The notes: generated by a model from the sequence alone, not told the origin. A stretch of DNA of 45,912 nucleotides from Gammaproteobacteria bacterium (GCA_018677555.1 JAHHOT010000043.1:1-45912), one strand, 5' to 3'; counted from the first letter of the stretch, positions 31,074-39,815 are shown. Translations and numbers: made by a program.

Positions 31074-31091
31074 TTATTTCGATTTATCCAA
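31063..31091 (-). promoter_or_regulatory. Sigma-70 promoter of the DUF222/HNH gene
   Basis: On the minus strand TTGGAT (31091-31086) and a perfect TATAAT (31068-31063) are separated by 17 bases. This is the best -35/-10 pair seen in the window. The -10 box falls inside the LexA-box match. Confidence 0.7.
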
Positions 31092-31117
31092 TCATAATCA
31101 AGGAGTTATCGGATCGA

Positions 31118-32203
31118 TCAGGCGGATTTGGTGGCTATCTTGCGTAGCCCGACCGTCAGCAACGGCAGCACCAGCAACGCGAAGAACACCCAGGTCATGG
31201 TGCCGTAGCCCATCGCGATGAGGTCGATCAGGCCGACCTGTGACAGCAGCATCGCGCCCAGGACCAGCAGGACCGCGGTGACTGCACGCCAGTAATCCGG
31301 CATCGCTTTCCCGGCGGCTGCCAGCACGGCGGCGAGCCGCTCGTTGAAGGCGTGAATCATGCCGGTGCCGGTCTCGATGAACGTGCCGATCAGTACGATC
31401 GGGAACGCGATCTGCAACAAGGGATTGCCAAGTATGTCGAGCACAAAGTTGATCGGCACAGGTCGCTCGATGATTGCCGGATAGTGCGGAACCATCGCGA
31501 ACAAGAACATGACGGCTGGCAAGAGATACAGAGGGCCCGTCAACGCCCCCGCGATCAGCGCATCCTTGCGGGTCTTAATGTGTGTCGTAGCAAACAGGAT
31601 GGCCGGCAGCAGCGCGAGTTGCAGGGAGCCGTACCGCAGCCCGGACAGAAACCAGCCGTCGATGCCGTGGCCGGCAGCAAAGTTCTCCCGGAGGATTGGC
31701 CCGAACGCGACGATGCTCGATACGAGAATGATCGCGTACACGGCGTACAGCACGAACGACCAGAAGGACATGACGCCCTCGATCACTTTTGTACCCTTGA
31801 ATGCCAGCACCGCGATCGCAACGAGCAATACTGCAGTACCAAGGTTACCGGGCATATTGAACGTCTCCAGCGTGAGCGCGCCGATGGCGGCGCCGACGAC
31901 CGCGAGAACCAGTGCCACGGAGATCAGGTACGCGATCTCGTAAAGAAACCAGGCGCGCCCGAGGATTTGCTGAATAAAACTCCGGTAGTCGTAGCTGTGA
32001 GTCATTCTCGCCAGTTCGAAAGCAATGGCAGCGATTACACTGATGAGAATCGTCGACGGAATGAGCAGACCCAGCAGGCCGTTGATCGGGCCGTAGCGAA
32101 GAAAAAACTCGACGATTTCGCGGCCCGTGCCGTAGCCACCCGCAACATTGATGGACTGAAAGACCAGCCCGGGCAGCAGGAACCGCTGAAAAGCAGATTT
32201 CAT
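31118..32203 (-). CDS. YkvI-like family membrane transporter
   Basis: A 361-residue protein with about ten membrane helices. The start LLPGLVFQSINVAGGYGTGREIVEFFLRYGPINGLLGLLIP and the segment ARMTHSYDYRSFIQQILGRAWFLYEIAYL match the uncharacterised YkvI/COG3949 family, which is a LeuT-fold group of suspected amino-acid or solute transporters. GTFIETGTGMIHAFNERLA is a further family landmark. The substrate is unknown. A leader rich in AACAACAACAAGG lies directly upstream of the ATG at 32203. The gene is separated from the HNH gene by 90 bases that hold the SOS-box promoter. Confidence 0.8.
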   Translation of the reverse strand: MKSAFQRFLLPGLVFQSINVAGGYGTGREIVEFFLRYGPINGLLGLLIPSTILISVIAAIAFELARMTHSYDYRSFIQQILGRAWFLYEIAYLISVALVLAVVGAAIGALTLETFNMPGNLGTAVLLVAIAVLAFKGTKVIEGVMSFWSFVLYAVYAIILVSSIVAFGPILRENFAAGHGIDGWFLSGLRYGSLQLALLPAILFATTHIKTRKDALIAGALTGPLYLLPAVMFLFAMVPHYPAIIERPVPINFVLDILGNPLLQIAFPIVLIGTFIETGTGMIHAFNERLAAVLAAAGKAMPDYWRAVTAVLLVLGAMLLSQVGLIDLIAMGYGTMTWVFFALLVLPLLTVGLRKIATKSA

Positions 32204-32259
32204 AGGGCCTTGTTGTTGTTATTGGCCAGCGGCCAGTCTATCCGGGTTCGTCTGGGAAA

Positions 32260-32790
32260 TCACACCGCGGCTGTTATACGCAACAGCGCAGCAACGCTCG
32301 ACGCGTCGGTTATTTCACCTCGAGCGATCATCGCGATTGCCTCGCCGAGCGGTACTTTGCGTACCTCGATATCCTCGGTCTCGTCAAAATCGGTATCGCC
32401 CTCGGTGAGGTCCTGTGCGACGAATACGATGCCTTCCTCGTCGGTCAGCGAGGTGCTCAGGTGCAGGCGCATGATCTGGCTCCACGTCGTGGCTGTCAGC
32501 CCGGTTTCCTCACGCAGTTCGCGTTTGGCTGCATCCAGTGGATTTTCGTCGGCCGACCCGCCGCCCATCGGCACTTCCCAGGTCTTCATGCCGAGCGTGT
32601 AACGGTCCTGGCCGACGAGCCAGGTGTTGCCCTCCTCATCGATGGGCACAATGGCGATCGCCTTGTTTTTGAACTGCACGTGTCCGTAAGTGTTTTTGCC
32701 GCCGCGTGGATTGATCACCTTGTCGTTGCGCACGGTCATGTAGTCGTTCTCGAACACGACCTCGGTAGAAAGTACTTTCCAGTTGCTCAT
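32260..32790 (-). CDS. NUDIX hydrolase
   Basis: A 176-residue enzyme with an exact Nudix box, GGGSADENPLDAAKRELREETGL (G-x5-E-x7-REUxEExGU), in the middle of the chain. The N-terminal VFENDYMTVRNDKVINPRGGKNTYGHVQFKNKAIAIVPID segment and WLVGQDRYTLGMKTWEVPMGGG are typical of the ADP-ribose pyrophosphatase branch. It should hydrolyse a nucleoside-diphosphate derivative with Mg2+; ADP-ribose is a likely but unproven substrate. The ATG overlaps the stop of the SRPBCC gene by 4 bases, so the pair is one operon. Confidence 0.92.
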   Translation of the reverse strand: MSNWKVLSTEVVFENDYMTVRNDKVINPRGGKNTYGHVQFKNKAIAIVPIDEEGNTWLVGQDRYTLGMKTWEVPMGGGSADENPLDAAKRELREETGLTATTWSQIMRLHLSTSLTDEEGIVFVAQDLTEGDTDFDETEDIEVRKVPLGEAIAMIARGEITDASSVAALLRITAAV

Positions 32791-33236
32791 GACGAACTCG
32801 TCGCGTCGGATTCGACCATTTCAGCAAAACGACTCATGTCGGCTTCGGTGCGCTTGCGGATCGATCCGGCAAAAAAGATGGAAAAGAATCGCATCATTCC
32901 TTTGAACGACATGTTTGAGTACATATTCCACTGCGTCCTGCCGTCATCCATCGCTTTGAAGGTGTTGACGATCAATGTTTTTCCCCAGTTCGTTTCGTAA
33001 GTACCGGCGAGGAAATCCGGCTCGCGTCTCTCGGTCACCGTTTCCGTCATCATGATTTTGCGCCCGTTCTCGTTGTACACGAGCTCCGCAACCGAGTCGG
33101 GCTGGCCCGGCTGGCCGTGTTTGTGCGTGAAAGACTCCAGCGTTGGCTGCCAGCGAGACAGGTTATCCGGATTGTCCATGGCGGCCCACACCTGCTTGAT
33201 GCTGGCATTTACTATTTTCTCGATATTCACTTTCAT
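32787..33236 (-). CDS. SRPBCC family (Bet v1-like fold) protein
   Basis: A 149-residue protein. The start MKVNIEKIVNASIKQVWAAMDNPDNLSRWQPTLESF is the standard opening of polyketide-cyclase/SRPBCC proteins, with a long C-terminal helix (FFSIFFAGSIRKRTEADMSRFAEMVES) that lines the ligand cavity. These bind or transport small hydrophobic molecules; the ligand cannot be predicted. It precedes the NUDIX gene with an ATGA overlap. No signal peptide is seen, so it is cytosolic. Confidence 0.88.
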   Translation of the reverse strand: MKVNIEKIVNASIKQVWAAMDNPDNLSRWQPTLESFTHKHGQPGQPDSVAELVYNENGRKIMMTETVTERREPDFLAGTYETNWGKTLIVNTFKAMDDGRTQWNMYSNMSFKGMMRFFSIFFAGSIRKRTEADMSRFAEMVESDATSSS

Positions 33237-33413
33237 GCTGCTTCCGGCGTGGCTGAGCCCTGTGCAGGATTATAACCAAGCAGCGGCAGCACGCCTGGCC
33301 GGCGGCTTCGCCATCATTGAACACCGTCATTGCAGCGCGCTGGCATGTGCGTCATAGTTTGCTGATCTTGCCGGCGCCTTCGGGCGGCGGCGACGATCCT
33401 CCCCGGAACAAAC

Positions 33414-34793
33414 ATGGAATCAGCGCCAGCACGCCTGACTCAGGGGTCTGTCGGCCGACACCTGGTCGATATGACCGTACCGGTCCTGTTCGGCATCTTC
33501 ACCATGATGCTGCAGGCCTTCGCGGACGCGTGGTTCATCGGCCAGGTCGGCGACCGTGAGCTGGCAGCACTGAGTTTTGCTTTCCCGGTGCTGATGGTTG
33601 TCACCAGCGTTGCGATCGGCCTCGGCGCGGGAACCTCCTCCGTCGTGGCGCGTGCCATTGGCGCCAATAATCATCGGCGTGCCCGGCGGCTGACGACCGA
33701 CAGCCTCATCCTGACCTTCATCATCACAGCGGCTATTTGTGTCATCGGCATTCTCACGATCAACCCGCTCTTCCGACTGCTGGGCGCACCCGAAGACATG
33801 CTGCCGCTGATCGCCGGCTACATGAATATTCTCTACAGCGGGGTGCCCTTCGTCGTGGTGGGCATGGTGGGCATGAGCAGCATGCGAGCAACGGGAGACA
33901 CGCGGCTGCCCAGCATGCTCATGGTGATTGCGTCGGTCATGAATGTCGCCCTCGACCCGATCCTGATTTTCGGGCTTGGGCCGATTCCCGCCATGGAGTT
34001 GCGCGGCGCGGCGATGGCGGCGTTGATCGCTCGCGGCAGTATCTTTTTCGGCACCATATACCTGATGCGCTACCGGCTGGACATGATCAGCTTCAACAAG
34101 CCGGACCCTGCCGAGCTGAAAAGTTCGTGGTCCGATATTCTGCAGGTCGGCATTCCGGCAGCAGGCACGAATGCAATCATTCCCATTGCGACCGGCGTCA
34201 TCACCGCCATGCTCGCGCGCTACGGACCGGAAGCCGTGGCCGGCTTCGGCGTTGCCAGCCGCGTGGAGTCCCTGACACTGGTTGTTTTCTACGCACTGTC
34301 CGCCATCATCGGCCCGTTCGTCGGTCAGAACGTCGCGGCGCAAAAGGCGGATCGTATTAATCGTGCGCTGTGGCTTTGCAGCGTATTCTGCCTGGCGTCG
34401 GGCTTGTTGTTCGCGTTTGCACTGGCGCTCGCCAATTCCTGGATTCCATCGCTTTTCAGCGACAACCCGGAAGTGATCCGGGTTGCGTCCATCTTCATGC
34501 TGGTGGCACCCATCAGTTATGGTGCCTACGGCATGGTCATGGTGATGAACGCATCGTTCAACGGCATGGGCAAGCCGCTGCCCGCCGTCTGGATCAGCGT
34601 GTCGCGCATGGCTGTGATCTACGTGCCGATAGCGTTCGTTGCGGACCGGCTGTTCGGTATCCCGGGAATCTTCGCCGCTTACGCAATCGCAAATATTCTG
34701 TCGGGTGCACTGGCATACATCTGGGCACGATCGTCGGTGCAGGAGCAATGCGATCTGCACGAGGCCCCGGTGCTGGTAACCGAGACCGGATAA
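33414..34793 (+). CDS. MATE family efflux transporter (second copy)
   Basis: A 459-residue transporter with twelve hydrophobic segments. The opening VGRHLVDMTVPVLFGIFTMMLQAFADAWFIGQVGDRELAALSFAFPV is characteristic of the MATE/DinF-related group that includes many bacterial drug exporters, and ALDPILIFGLGPIPAMELRGAAMA is the first-half signature. It exports cationic or other small compounds using Na+ or H+. It is divergent from the SRPBCC-NUDIX operon. The protein is not closely similar by eye to either other MATE protein in the window. Confidence 0.9.
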   Translation: MESAPARLTQGSVGRHLVDMTVPVLFGIFTMMLQAFADAWFIGQVGDRELAALSFAFPVLMVVTSVAIGLGAGTSSVVARAIGANNHRRARRLTTDSLILTFIITAAICVIGILTINPLFRLLGAPEDMLPLIAGYMNILYSGVPFVVVGMVGMSSMRATGDTRLPSMLMVIASVMNVALDPILIFGLGPIPAMELRGAAMAALIARGSIFFGTIYLMRYRLDMISFNKPDPAELKSSWSDILQVGIPAAGTNAIIPIATGVITAMLARYGPEAVAGFGVASRVESLTLVVFYALSAIIGPFVGQNVAAQKADRINRALWLCSVFCLASGLLFAFALALANSWIPSLFSDNPEVIRVASIFMLVAPISYGAYGMVMVMNASFNGMGKPLPAVWISVSRMAVIYVPIAFVADRLFGIPGIFAAYAIANILSGALAYIWARSSVQEQCDLHEAPVLVTETG

Positions 34794-34903
34794 ATGGGGA
34801 CATTTAGCCTCGCACCGCGCGCGCCGCTCGTACATACTTGTCCTGGCGGGTTGCCGCACCTGCAAATAGCGAACTTGCCAATTAACAACAAGAGAGGGCG
34901 CTA

Positions 34904-35851
34904 ATGAGAAAACTTCTGAAAGCCTGTCTGCTGGTCGCCTGCGTTCAGGGCATCACTTTATCCTCGCTGGCATCGGCACAGTACGCGCCGGCCATCGACT
35001 TCGAATCGATCATGAACGGTTACTTCGACGACGAATCCGGCCTGATCAATTTCACGGACTACCGCGTCGCATTCGCGCCGGAGGCGCCGTTCAATGGCCT
35101 TGTGGCTGTGCTCGACGCCGAAGGCACTATTGTCGGTCAGCACAAATTTTTCCCGGACTACGCGAACAGGGAAGGTGTATTCGCGGTCATTCGTGCTGTC
35201 GGTCCCGCGGACGTTACGCTGACCACGCCTGGCCTCTACACGATCGTATTCGTGGTGAACAATCAGCCGGTCACGCGCTTCGCGGTACGCCTGGAAGAGA
35301 CGGGCAGCGGCGACGACCCGTTTGACCCTGTAAAAAAGTACGGGTTCGACGGCTACTGGCGCACGATGGCGCACCTGACGATGAAGACCTGGAAGGACGA
35401 GCAGGTGCCCGAGATCACGATGTGGGCGGGTAGCAAGGACCTGCCGGCGGGCAAAAGACAGGATATGTTCGTAGCAAGACTCTTGCGCGATGGAGAAATG
35501 GTCGCACACAGTCGGGAAACGACGGGCCACATCGCACAGGGTCACTTCGAACCGAAGTACGTGAGCATGTATCACCCGCATACCCGCAGGCAGATTCCGA
35601 ACGCAGAGTTGTTCATGTTAAAGGACTGGCAGGTCGATGGCGCCTACGAGATCGAAGTCATTCGCCAGTCGGACGGAAAAAAGATTCGCTCCTACGATTT
35701 CGACGTCGTCGATGGTGAGATACAGAGCATCCCGCAAAGCCAGCTCGGTTATGAATCTGCAACCGACTTCGTCTTGCCGCGTGTCCTTAGAAAGGGCGGA
35801 ACGGCACTTGAAATGATAGAGGCGATCTGGATCCAGGATATTAAACGATAG
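34904..35851 (+). CDS. Unknown secreted protein, two possible beta-sandwich units
   Basis: A 315-residue protein. A signal peptide (KLLKACLLVACVQGITLSSLASAQ) precedes a mature chain with no family I recognise. Two stretches with a similar beta pattern are seen: about residues 45-137 (DYRVAFAPEAPFNGLVAVLDAEGTIVGQHKFF ... YTIVFVVNNQPVTRFAVRLEE) and about 155-275 (TMKTWKDEQVPEITMWAGSKDL ... YEIEVIRQSDGKKIRSYDFDV). They could be two Ig-like units. GAGAGGG lies before the ATG. It is convergent with the dinF-like gene at 35855, just 3 bases away. Confidence 0.7.
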   Translation: MRKLLKACLLVACVQGITLSSLASAQYAPAIDFESIMNGYFDDESGLINFTDYRVAFAPEAPFNGLVAVLDAEGTIVGQHKFFPDYANREGVFAVIRAVGPADVTLTTPGLYTIVFVVNNQPVTRFAVRLEETGSGDDPFDPVKKYGFDGYWRTMAHLTMKTWKDEQVPEITMWAGSKDLPAGKRQDMFVARLLRDGEMVAHSRETTGHIAQGHFEPKYVSMYHPHTRRQIPNAELFMLKDWQVDGAYEIEVIRQSDGKKIRSYDFDVVDGEIQSIPQSQLGYESATDFVLPRVLRKGGTALEMIEAIWIQDIKR

Positions 35852-35854
35852 CAA

Positions 35855-37159
35855 TCAGAGTTCTGCGGCGATCCGGCGTCGGTAGTAGTAATGCATACCG
35901 ACGCCGCGGCTGACCATGAACAGTATGAAGGCAAGCCACAGTCCGTGATTGCCGAGCGGTTGCAAAAAATACCATGCTGGCAGGAAGATCAATGCGGTCG
36001 AGCCGAGCATGATGTCGCGCATGGCGCGCGACTTCGTCACGCCGATGAAGACACCGTCGTAAAGGTAAGACCACACGCTGATCATCGGCGAAACGATGAG
36101 CCACGGCAGGTACTCGAACGCCGTACTCCGCACGTTCTCGAGATCAGTGAGCAATGAAACCAGCGCCGCACCCGCCATAAGAAACATGACACTGTACCCG
36201 GCGGCGATAATGAGTGACCAGCGCAGCGTCAGGGAAACGGCTCGCCGCAACGCGATGCTGTCTTTTGCGCCGTAAGCTTTGCCGACCAGCGCCTCTGCGG
36301 CGTGGGCCAGTCCGTCGAGTCCGAAGGACAGGAGGTGATGCAAGGTCATCAGAACTGCATTTGCCGCCAGAATCAGATCGCTCTGGCGTGCGCCCTGTGA
36401 CGTGAAAAACGTGAATGCGAATACGAGCGCAAGGGTGCGAATAAAAAGGGCTGCGTTCACCTCGAAGAAGCGCGTGTACTCGCCGAAGCGTGTCAGTCGA
36501 TCCACCGACCACGCCGCAACCCGGCGCCTCAGTTCCGACCAGGCAAACATCAGCCCGACAGCGACCCCGCAGTATTCGGCGATGACAGAGGCAAGGGCGA
36601 CGCCGTCGACCTTCATGCCAAGGCCAAGCACGAATACCAGATCCAGAACGATGTTCGTCATATTGATGACAAGCACCAGAACAAGCGGTACACGAGCGTT
36701 TTGCAGTCCCAGAAACCAGCCGATCAGTGCGTAGTTTACGAGCGTCGCTGGTGCGCTCCAGATGCGAATGGAGAAATACTCCCGGGCATGCCCGGCCACG
36801 TCCGGGTTCGGTCCGATGAGATAGATCGAAAGGTTCCCCAGTGGCGCTTGCAGTGCCAACAGCAATGCCGAAACCACGACGGCGACAACCATTGCCTGCC
36901 CAAGAGCGGTCCTGAGGCCCGCGTTATCGTCTGCACCGCAAAGCTGCGCAGCGATACCTGTCGTACCCATGCGCAGAAAATTGAACGTCCAGTAGAGAAA
37001 GCCGAAAATCGTTGCGCCCACGGCGACGGCACCGAGGTAAATATCGCTTTCCAGGTGGCCAACGACCCCGGTGTCGACCATACCCAGGAGAGGTACGGAA
37101 ATATTGGACAGCACCATCGGCGCAGCTATGCGCCAGACATCTCTATTGTCGAGTTTGAT
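35855..37159 (-). CDS. DinF-type MATE transporter, start codon uncertain
   Basis: The chain resembles DinF throughout: MVLSNISVPLLGMVDTGVVGHLESDIYLGAVAVGATIFGFLYWTFNFLRMGTTGIAAQ. The first ATG is at 37117 (420 residues), which would remove residues normally placed before helix 1. In-frame codons upstream read IKLDNRDVWRIAAP before that ATG, as a DinF N-terminus should. No ATG, GTG, TTG or CTG lies between this ATG and the upstream stop at 37178-37180, so either a rare ATC start (37159, used here) or the internal ATG is real. It follows the acyl-CoA dehydrogenase gene closely. DinF exporters in E. coli are SOS-regulated; no LexA box is seen here. Confidence 0.85.
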   Translation of the reverse strand: MKLDNRDVWRIAAPMVLSNISVPLLGMVDTGVVGHLESDIYLGAVAVGATIFGFLYWTFNFLRMGTTGIAAQLCGADDNAGLRTALGQAMVVAVVVSALLLALQAPLGNLSIYLIGPNPDVAGHAREYFSIRIWSAPATLVNYALIGWFLGLQNARVPLVLVLVINMTNIVLDLVFVLGLGMKVDGVALASVIAEYCGVAVGLMFAWSELRRRVAAWSVDRLTRFGEYTRFFEVNAALFIRTLALVFAFTFFTSQGARQSDLILAANAVLMTLHHLLSFGLDGLAHAAEALVGKAYGAKDSIALRRAVSLTLRWSLIIAAGYSVMFLMAGAALVSLLTDLENVRSTAFEYLPWLIVSPMISVWSYLYDGVFIGVTKSRAMRDIMLGSTALIFLPAWYFLQPLGNHGLWLAFILFMVSRGVGMHYYYRRRIAAEL

Positions 37160-37177
37160 GGCGGGTTGCTGCGGTGA

Positions 37178-38380
37178 TCAGAAGGCGTTTACGCCGGTCA
37201 GTTCCTTGCCGACAACGAGCTGGTGAACGGTTTCCGTCCCCTCATAGGTGATCACGCTTTCAAGATTGAGCATGTGTCGGATTGGCACGTACTCCGCGCT
37301 GATGCCGCTGCCACCGAGGATGTCACGCGCATCGCGCGCGATATCGAGCGCGGCACGACAGTTATTCCACTTCGCCACTGATACCTGCGTCGGGCTCAAC
37401 TCACCACGATCCTTCAGGCGGCCGAGCTGCAGCGACAGCAGCTGCGCGGTCGTGATGCGTCGTGCCATGTCAGCCAGGCGTTGCTGCATGGCTTGATTGT
37501 GCGATAGAGGCTTGCCGAACAAGATGCGGTCCTGCGTGTAGTTCAGCACTTCGCTCAGGCAGGCCTGGGCGGCGCCGATGACGCCCCACGTGATGCCGTA
37601 ACGCGCCTGGGTCAGGCAGCTCAGCGGACCTTTCAGACCAACAACGCCGGGTAACACGTTTTCCTTCGGTACCCGCACGTTGTCGAAAAACAGGGCTGAC
37701 GTCACCGATGCGCGCAGTGAGAACTTGTTCTCGATTTCCTGGGCCTTGAAACCTGGTGTGTCCGTTTCAACGATGAAGCCGCGCACCCCTTCGTCGGTGT
37801 TTGCCCATACAACTGCCGCATGCGCCAGGTTGCCGTTGGTAATCCACATCTTCGAGCCGTTGATGACCCAGTCGCTGCCATCCTTTTTCGCGTGCGTCTT
37901 CATATTGCCCGGGTCCGAACCACCCTGTGGTTCGGTCAGCCCGAAGCAACCGATAGCCTCGCCACGCGCCATCGCCGGCAGCCAGCGCTGTTTCTGCTCT
38001 TCCGAACCATAGGCATGGATCGGGTACATGACCAGGCTCGACTGCACCGAGACGAAGCTGCGCAGGCCGCTGTCGCCACGCTCGAGTTCCTGGCAAATGA
38101 GCCCGTAACAGATGCTGTTGAGGCCGGCGCAGTCATAGCCGTCAATGGAACTGCCGAGGAGGCCGAGTTCGGCGACCTGTGGAATCAGGTCACGCGAAAA
38201 GTAGTGTTTCTCGAACGCATCGCGGATGCCCGGCAGGACCTTTTCGTCCACGAAGCGTGCGACCGTGTCCTGCACCAGGCATTCCTCTTCGGTGAGCTCC
38301 GAGCGCACGTCGAAAAGGTCCAGCGGATTGAGCGATTTCCTGCTCGCAGCGGTTGTTTTTGCGGGAGCTGTACTGGCCAC
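37178..38380 (-). CDS. gcdH: Acyl-CoA dehydrogenase, glutaryl-CoA dehydrogenase type
   Basis: A 400-residue flavoenzyme from a GTG start at 38380 (AGGAATCGAC lies just upstream). Glutaryl-CoA dehydrogenase oxidises and decarboxylates glutaryl-CoA to crotonyl-CoA in lysine and tryptophan degradation. FAD-binding and substrate motifs are ECFGLTEPQGGSDPGNMKTHAKK-like (seen as GCFGLTEPQGGSDPGNM), WITNGNLAHAAVVWAN and RYGITWGVIGAAQACLSEVLNYTQDRILFGKPLSHNQ. The catalytic base is E380 in ITYEGTETVHQLVVGKELTGVNAF, where the TVHQL and GVNAF pattern is that of the glutaryl-CoA subgroup. The dinF-like gene follows on the same strand. Confidence 0.82.
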   Translation of the reverse strand: MASTAPAKTTAASRKSLNPLDLFDVRSELTEEECLVQDTVARFVDEKVLPGIRDAFEKHYFSRDLIPQVAELGLLGSSIDGYDCAGLNSICYGLICQELERGDSGLRSFVSVQSSLVMYPIHAYGSEEQKQRWLPAMARGEAIGCFGLTEPQGGSDPGNMKTHAKKDGSDWVINGSKMWITNGNLAHAAVVWANTDEGVRGFIVETDTPGFKAQEIENKFSLRASVTSALFFDNVRVPKENVLPGVVGLKGPLSCLTQARYGITWGVIGAAQACLSEVLNYTQDRILFGKPLSHNQAMQQRLADMARRITTAQLLSLQLGRLKDRGELSPTQVSVAKWNNCRAALDIARDARDILGGSGISAEYVPIRHMLNLESVITYEGTETVHQLVVGKELTGVNAF

Positions 38381-38473
38381 GTCGATTCCTGCATGTGTTG
38401 TTATTGGCAGACCGTCGATTCTACCGGAAAGCGCTGTGCGGGGCAGGGTTGAGCGGTAAGGCGGCCTGTCGGG

Positions 38474-38941
38474 CTAGTAAGGAATGCCCAGGCGCTTGTA
38501 AAGGGTCGACAGCATCCAGAAAGGGCCAATCATCAGCATCTGGATATCACGGATCACCTGGCGCGGCGAGCCACCGGGTATTTGCCCGGCAACGAGCCCG
38601 ACCAGGCCTGCGGCCATCAGGCCGAGGGCCACGCCGCGGTGAGGAAGCCCGGATTTTGCCAGCCAGAGCTGCAGCGCGGTTAGCCCGATCACGAAGGGCA
38701 GCATGCCGATCGCAAGTGACACCGAAATGATGAAGTAATATACGACCGCCGCCATGAGAAAGGCGGTGCCCCAGTTGAGAATCGGTGAAATCGCGAAGAA
38801 CTCATCGGGAACCGGCAACGACCACAGCACGCCGACCACCGCAAATACGAGAACGAGCACCGCGGGCCAGTACAGAACCGGGTTATTGACGCTCCTGTGA
38901 CTTTCCCCGTAGTCAGCGAGCCAGCGATCCGTTTCGCTCAT
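38474..38941 (-). CDS. DUF962 (Mpo1-like) membrane protein with altered histidines
   Basis: A 155-residue protein with about four hydrophobic segments. The start DRWLADYGESHRSVNNPVLYWPAVLVLVFAVVGVLW follows the DUF962 pattern, in which 'YAxSHxxxxNxxxHW' is usual; here the second His position is Tyr (LYW). The later His found in typical members (GH in the fourth helix) seems to be Gln (LVAGQIPGG). Mpo1-type proteins are Fe2+-dependent dioxygenases acting on 2-hydroxy fatty acids in yeast, so loss of these His would argue against that activity. Family assignment is by eye. It is separate from the gcdH gene by 93 bases. Confidence 0.6.
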   Translation of the reverse strand: MSETDRWLADYGESHRSVNNPVLYWPAVLVLVFAVVGVLWSLPVPDEFFAISPILNWGTAFLMAAVVYYFIISVSLAIGMLPFVIGLTALQLWLAKSGLPHRGVALGLMAAGLVGLVAGQIPGGSPRQVIRDIQMLMIGPFWMLSTLYKRLGIPY

Positions 38942-39124
38942 GTATTTGCCTGTGCGGATTGCGAGCGGCCATTTTACACAGGAACCACGAACGCTCCAGC
39001 AAGCGAAAAAATGACAAAAAATTAAGCTCCGGTTCAGTATTCATGAGGGTACAATCCCGCCTTACTTCGCAAGGGCCGCTGGTCGCGGCCGTTCGGTTAC
39101 GGAAAGCCATTGAGGGAATCGACC

Positions 39125-39799
39125 ATGATTGAGAGACGCAGTTTGAAAATAATTTTCCTGAGCAGTTTTGTCACACTGCTCGCCGCCTGCCAGACACTGG
39201 ATCCGTATACCGGCGAATCGCAAACCAGCAAAGCAACGAAAGGTGCAATTATCGGTGCCGTGTCCGGCGCCGTTGTCGGCCTGGTGTCCGGAGACGACGC
39301 CGTGGAACGTCGACAGCGAGCGCTGATAGGCGCGGGCGTTGGCGCCCTGGCCGGCGGTGCCGTCGGCTACTACATGGACCGGCAGGAAGCCAAGCTCCGG
39401 GCCCAGTTGGAGAATACCGGGGTTAGCGTTGTGCGCGATGGCGATAACATCACGCTCAACATGCCGGGGCATGTGACGTTCGCTACCGACAGTTCCGATC
39501 TGAGCCCGCAGTTTTTCGAGGTGCTGAATTCCGTATCAACCGTGTTGAAAGAGTTCGAAAAGACGGTCGTCGAGGTGGCTGGCCACACCGATTCTCGCGG
39601 CACGGAACAATACAACCAGGCATTGTCGGACCGCCGGGCCCTGTCTGTCGTTTCCTACCTCAAAGCGCAAAATGTCCGTGATCAGCGATTTCTGATCGTG
39701 GGTATGGGCGAAACAATGCCGGTTGCCAGCAACGATACGCCGGAAGGACGCCAGGCGAATCGTCGCGTCGAGATCACGCTCGTGCCGCTGACCGCCTGA
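39125..39799 (+). CDS. OmpA-family lipoprotein with glycine-zipper segment
   Basis: 224 residues from the ATG at 39125; the track start is a TTG at 39110, but GAGGG lies before the chosen ATG. The leader ends in the lipobox LLAAC. A glycine-zipper region (TKGAIIGAVSGAVVGLVSG, ALIGAGVGALAGGAVGYYMDRQ) follows, then an OmpA C-terminal peptidoglycan-binding domain with VTFATDSSDLSPQFFEVLNSVSTVL and EVAGHTDSRGTEQYNQALSDRRALSVVSYL. This architecture matches YiaD-like outer-membrane lipoproteins that link the outer membrane to peptidoglycan. It is not clustered with the sortase genes, though an OmpA-type protein (PdsO) is part of that system elsewhere. Confidence 0.9.
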   Translation: MIERRSLKIIFLSSFVTLLAACQTLDPYTGESQTSKATKGAIIGAVSGAVVGLVSGDDAVERRQRALIGAGVGALAGGAVGYYMDRQEAKLRAQLENTGVSVVRDGDNITLNMPGHVTFATDSSDLSPQFFEVLNSVSTVLKEFEKTVVEVAGHTDSRGTEQYNQALSDRRALSVVSYLKAQNVRDQRFLIVGMGETMPVASNDTPEGRQANRRVEITLVPLTA

Positions 39800-39815
39800 C
39801 AGGCAACGCGTTACG

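Noticed and set aside
31352-32602. 416-codon plus-strand frame opposite the YkvI-like and NUDIX genes
   Set aside because: Charged shadow translation with no family pattern; both real genes on the other strand are clear.
33420-34865. 481-codon open frame on the minus strand opposite the second MATE gene
   Set aside because: It is fully antisense to a well-supported MATE protein, has His/Arg/Asp-rich shadow composition and no motif.
39035-39070. Promoter of the OmpA-family gene using TACAAT at 39050-39055
   Set aside because: No acceptable -35 at 16-18 bases and no sigma-E consensus; too weak to list.
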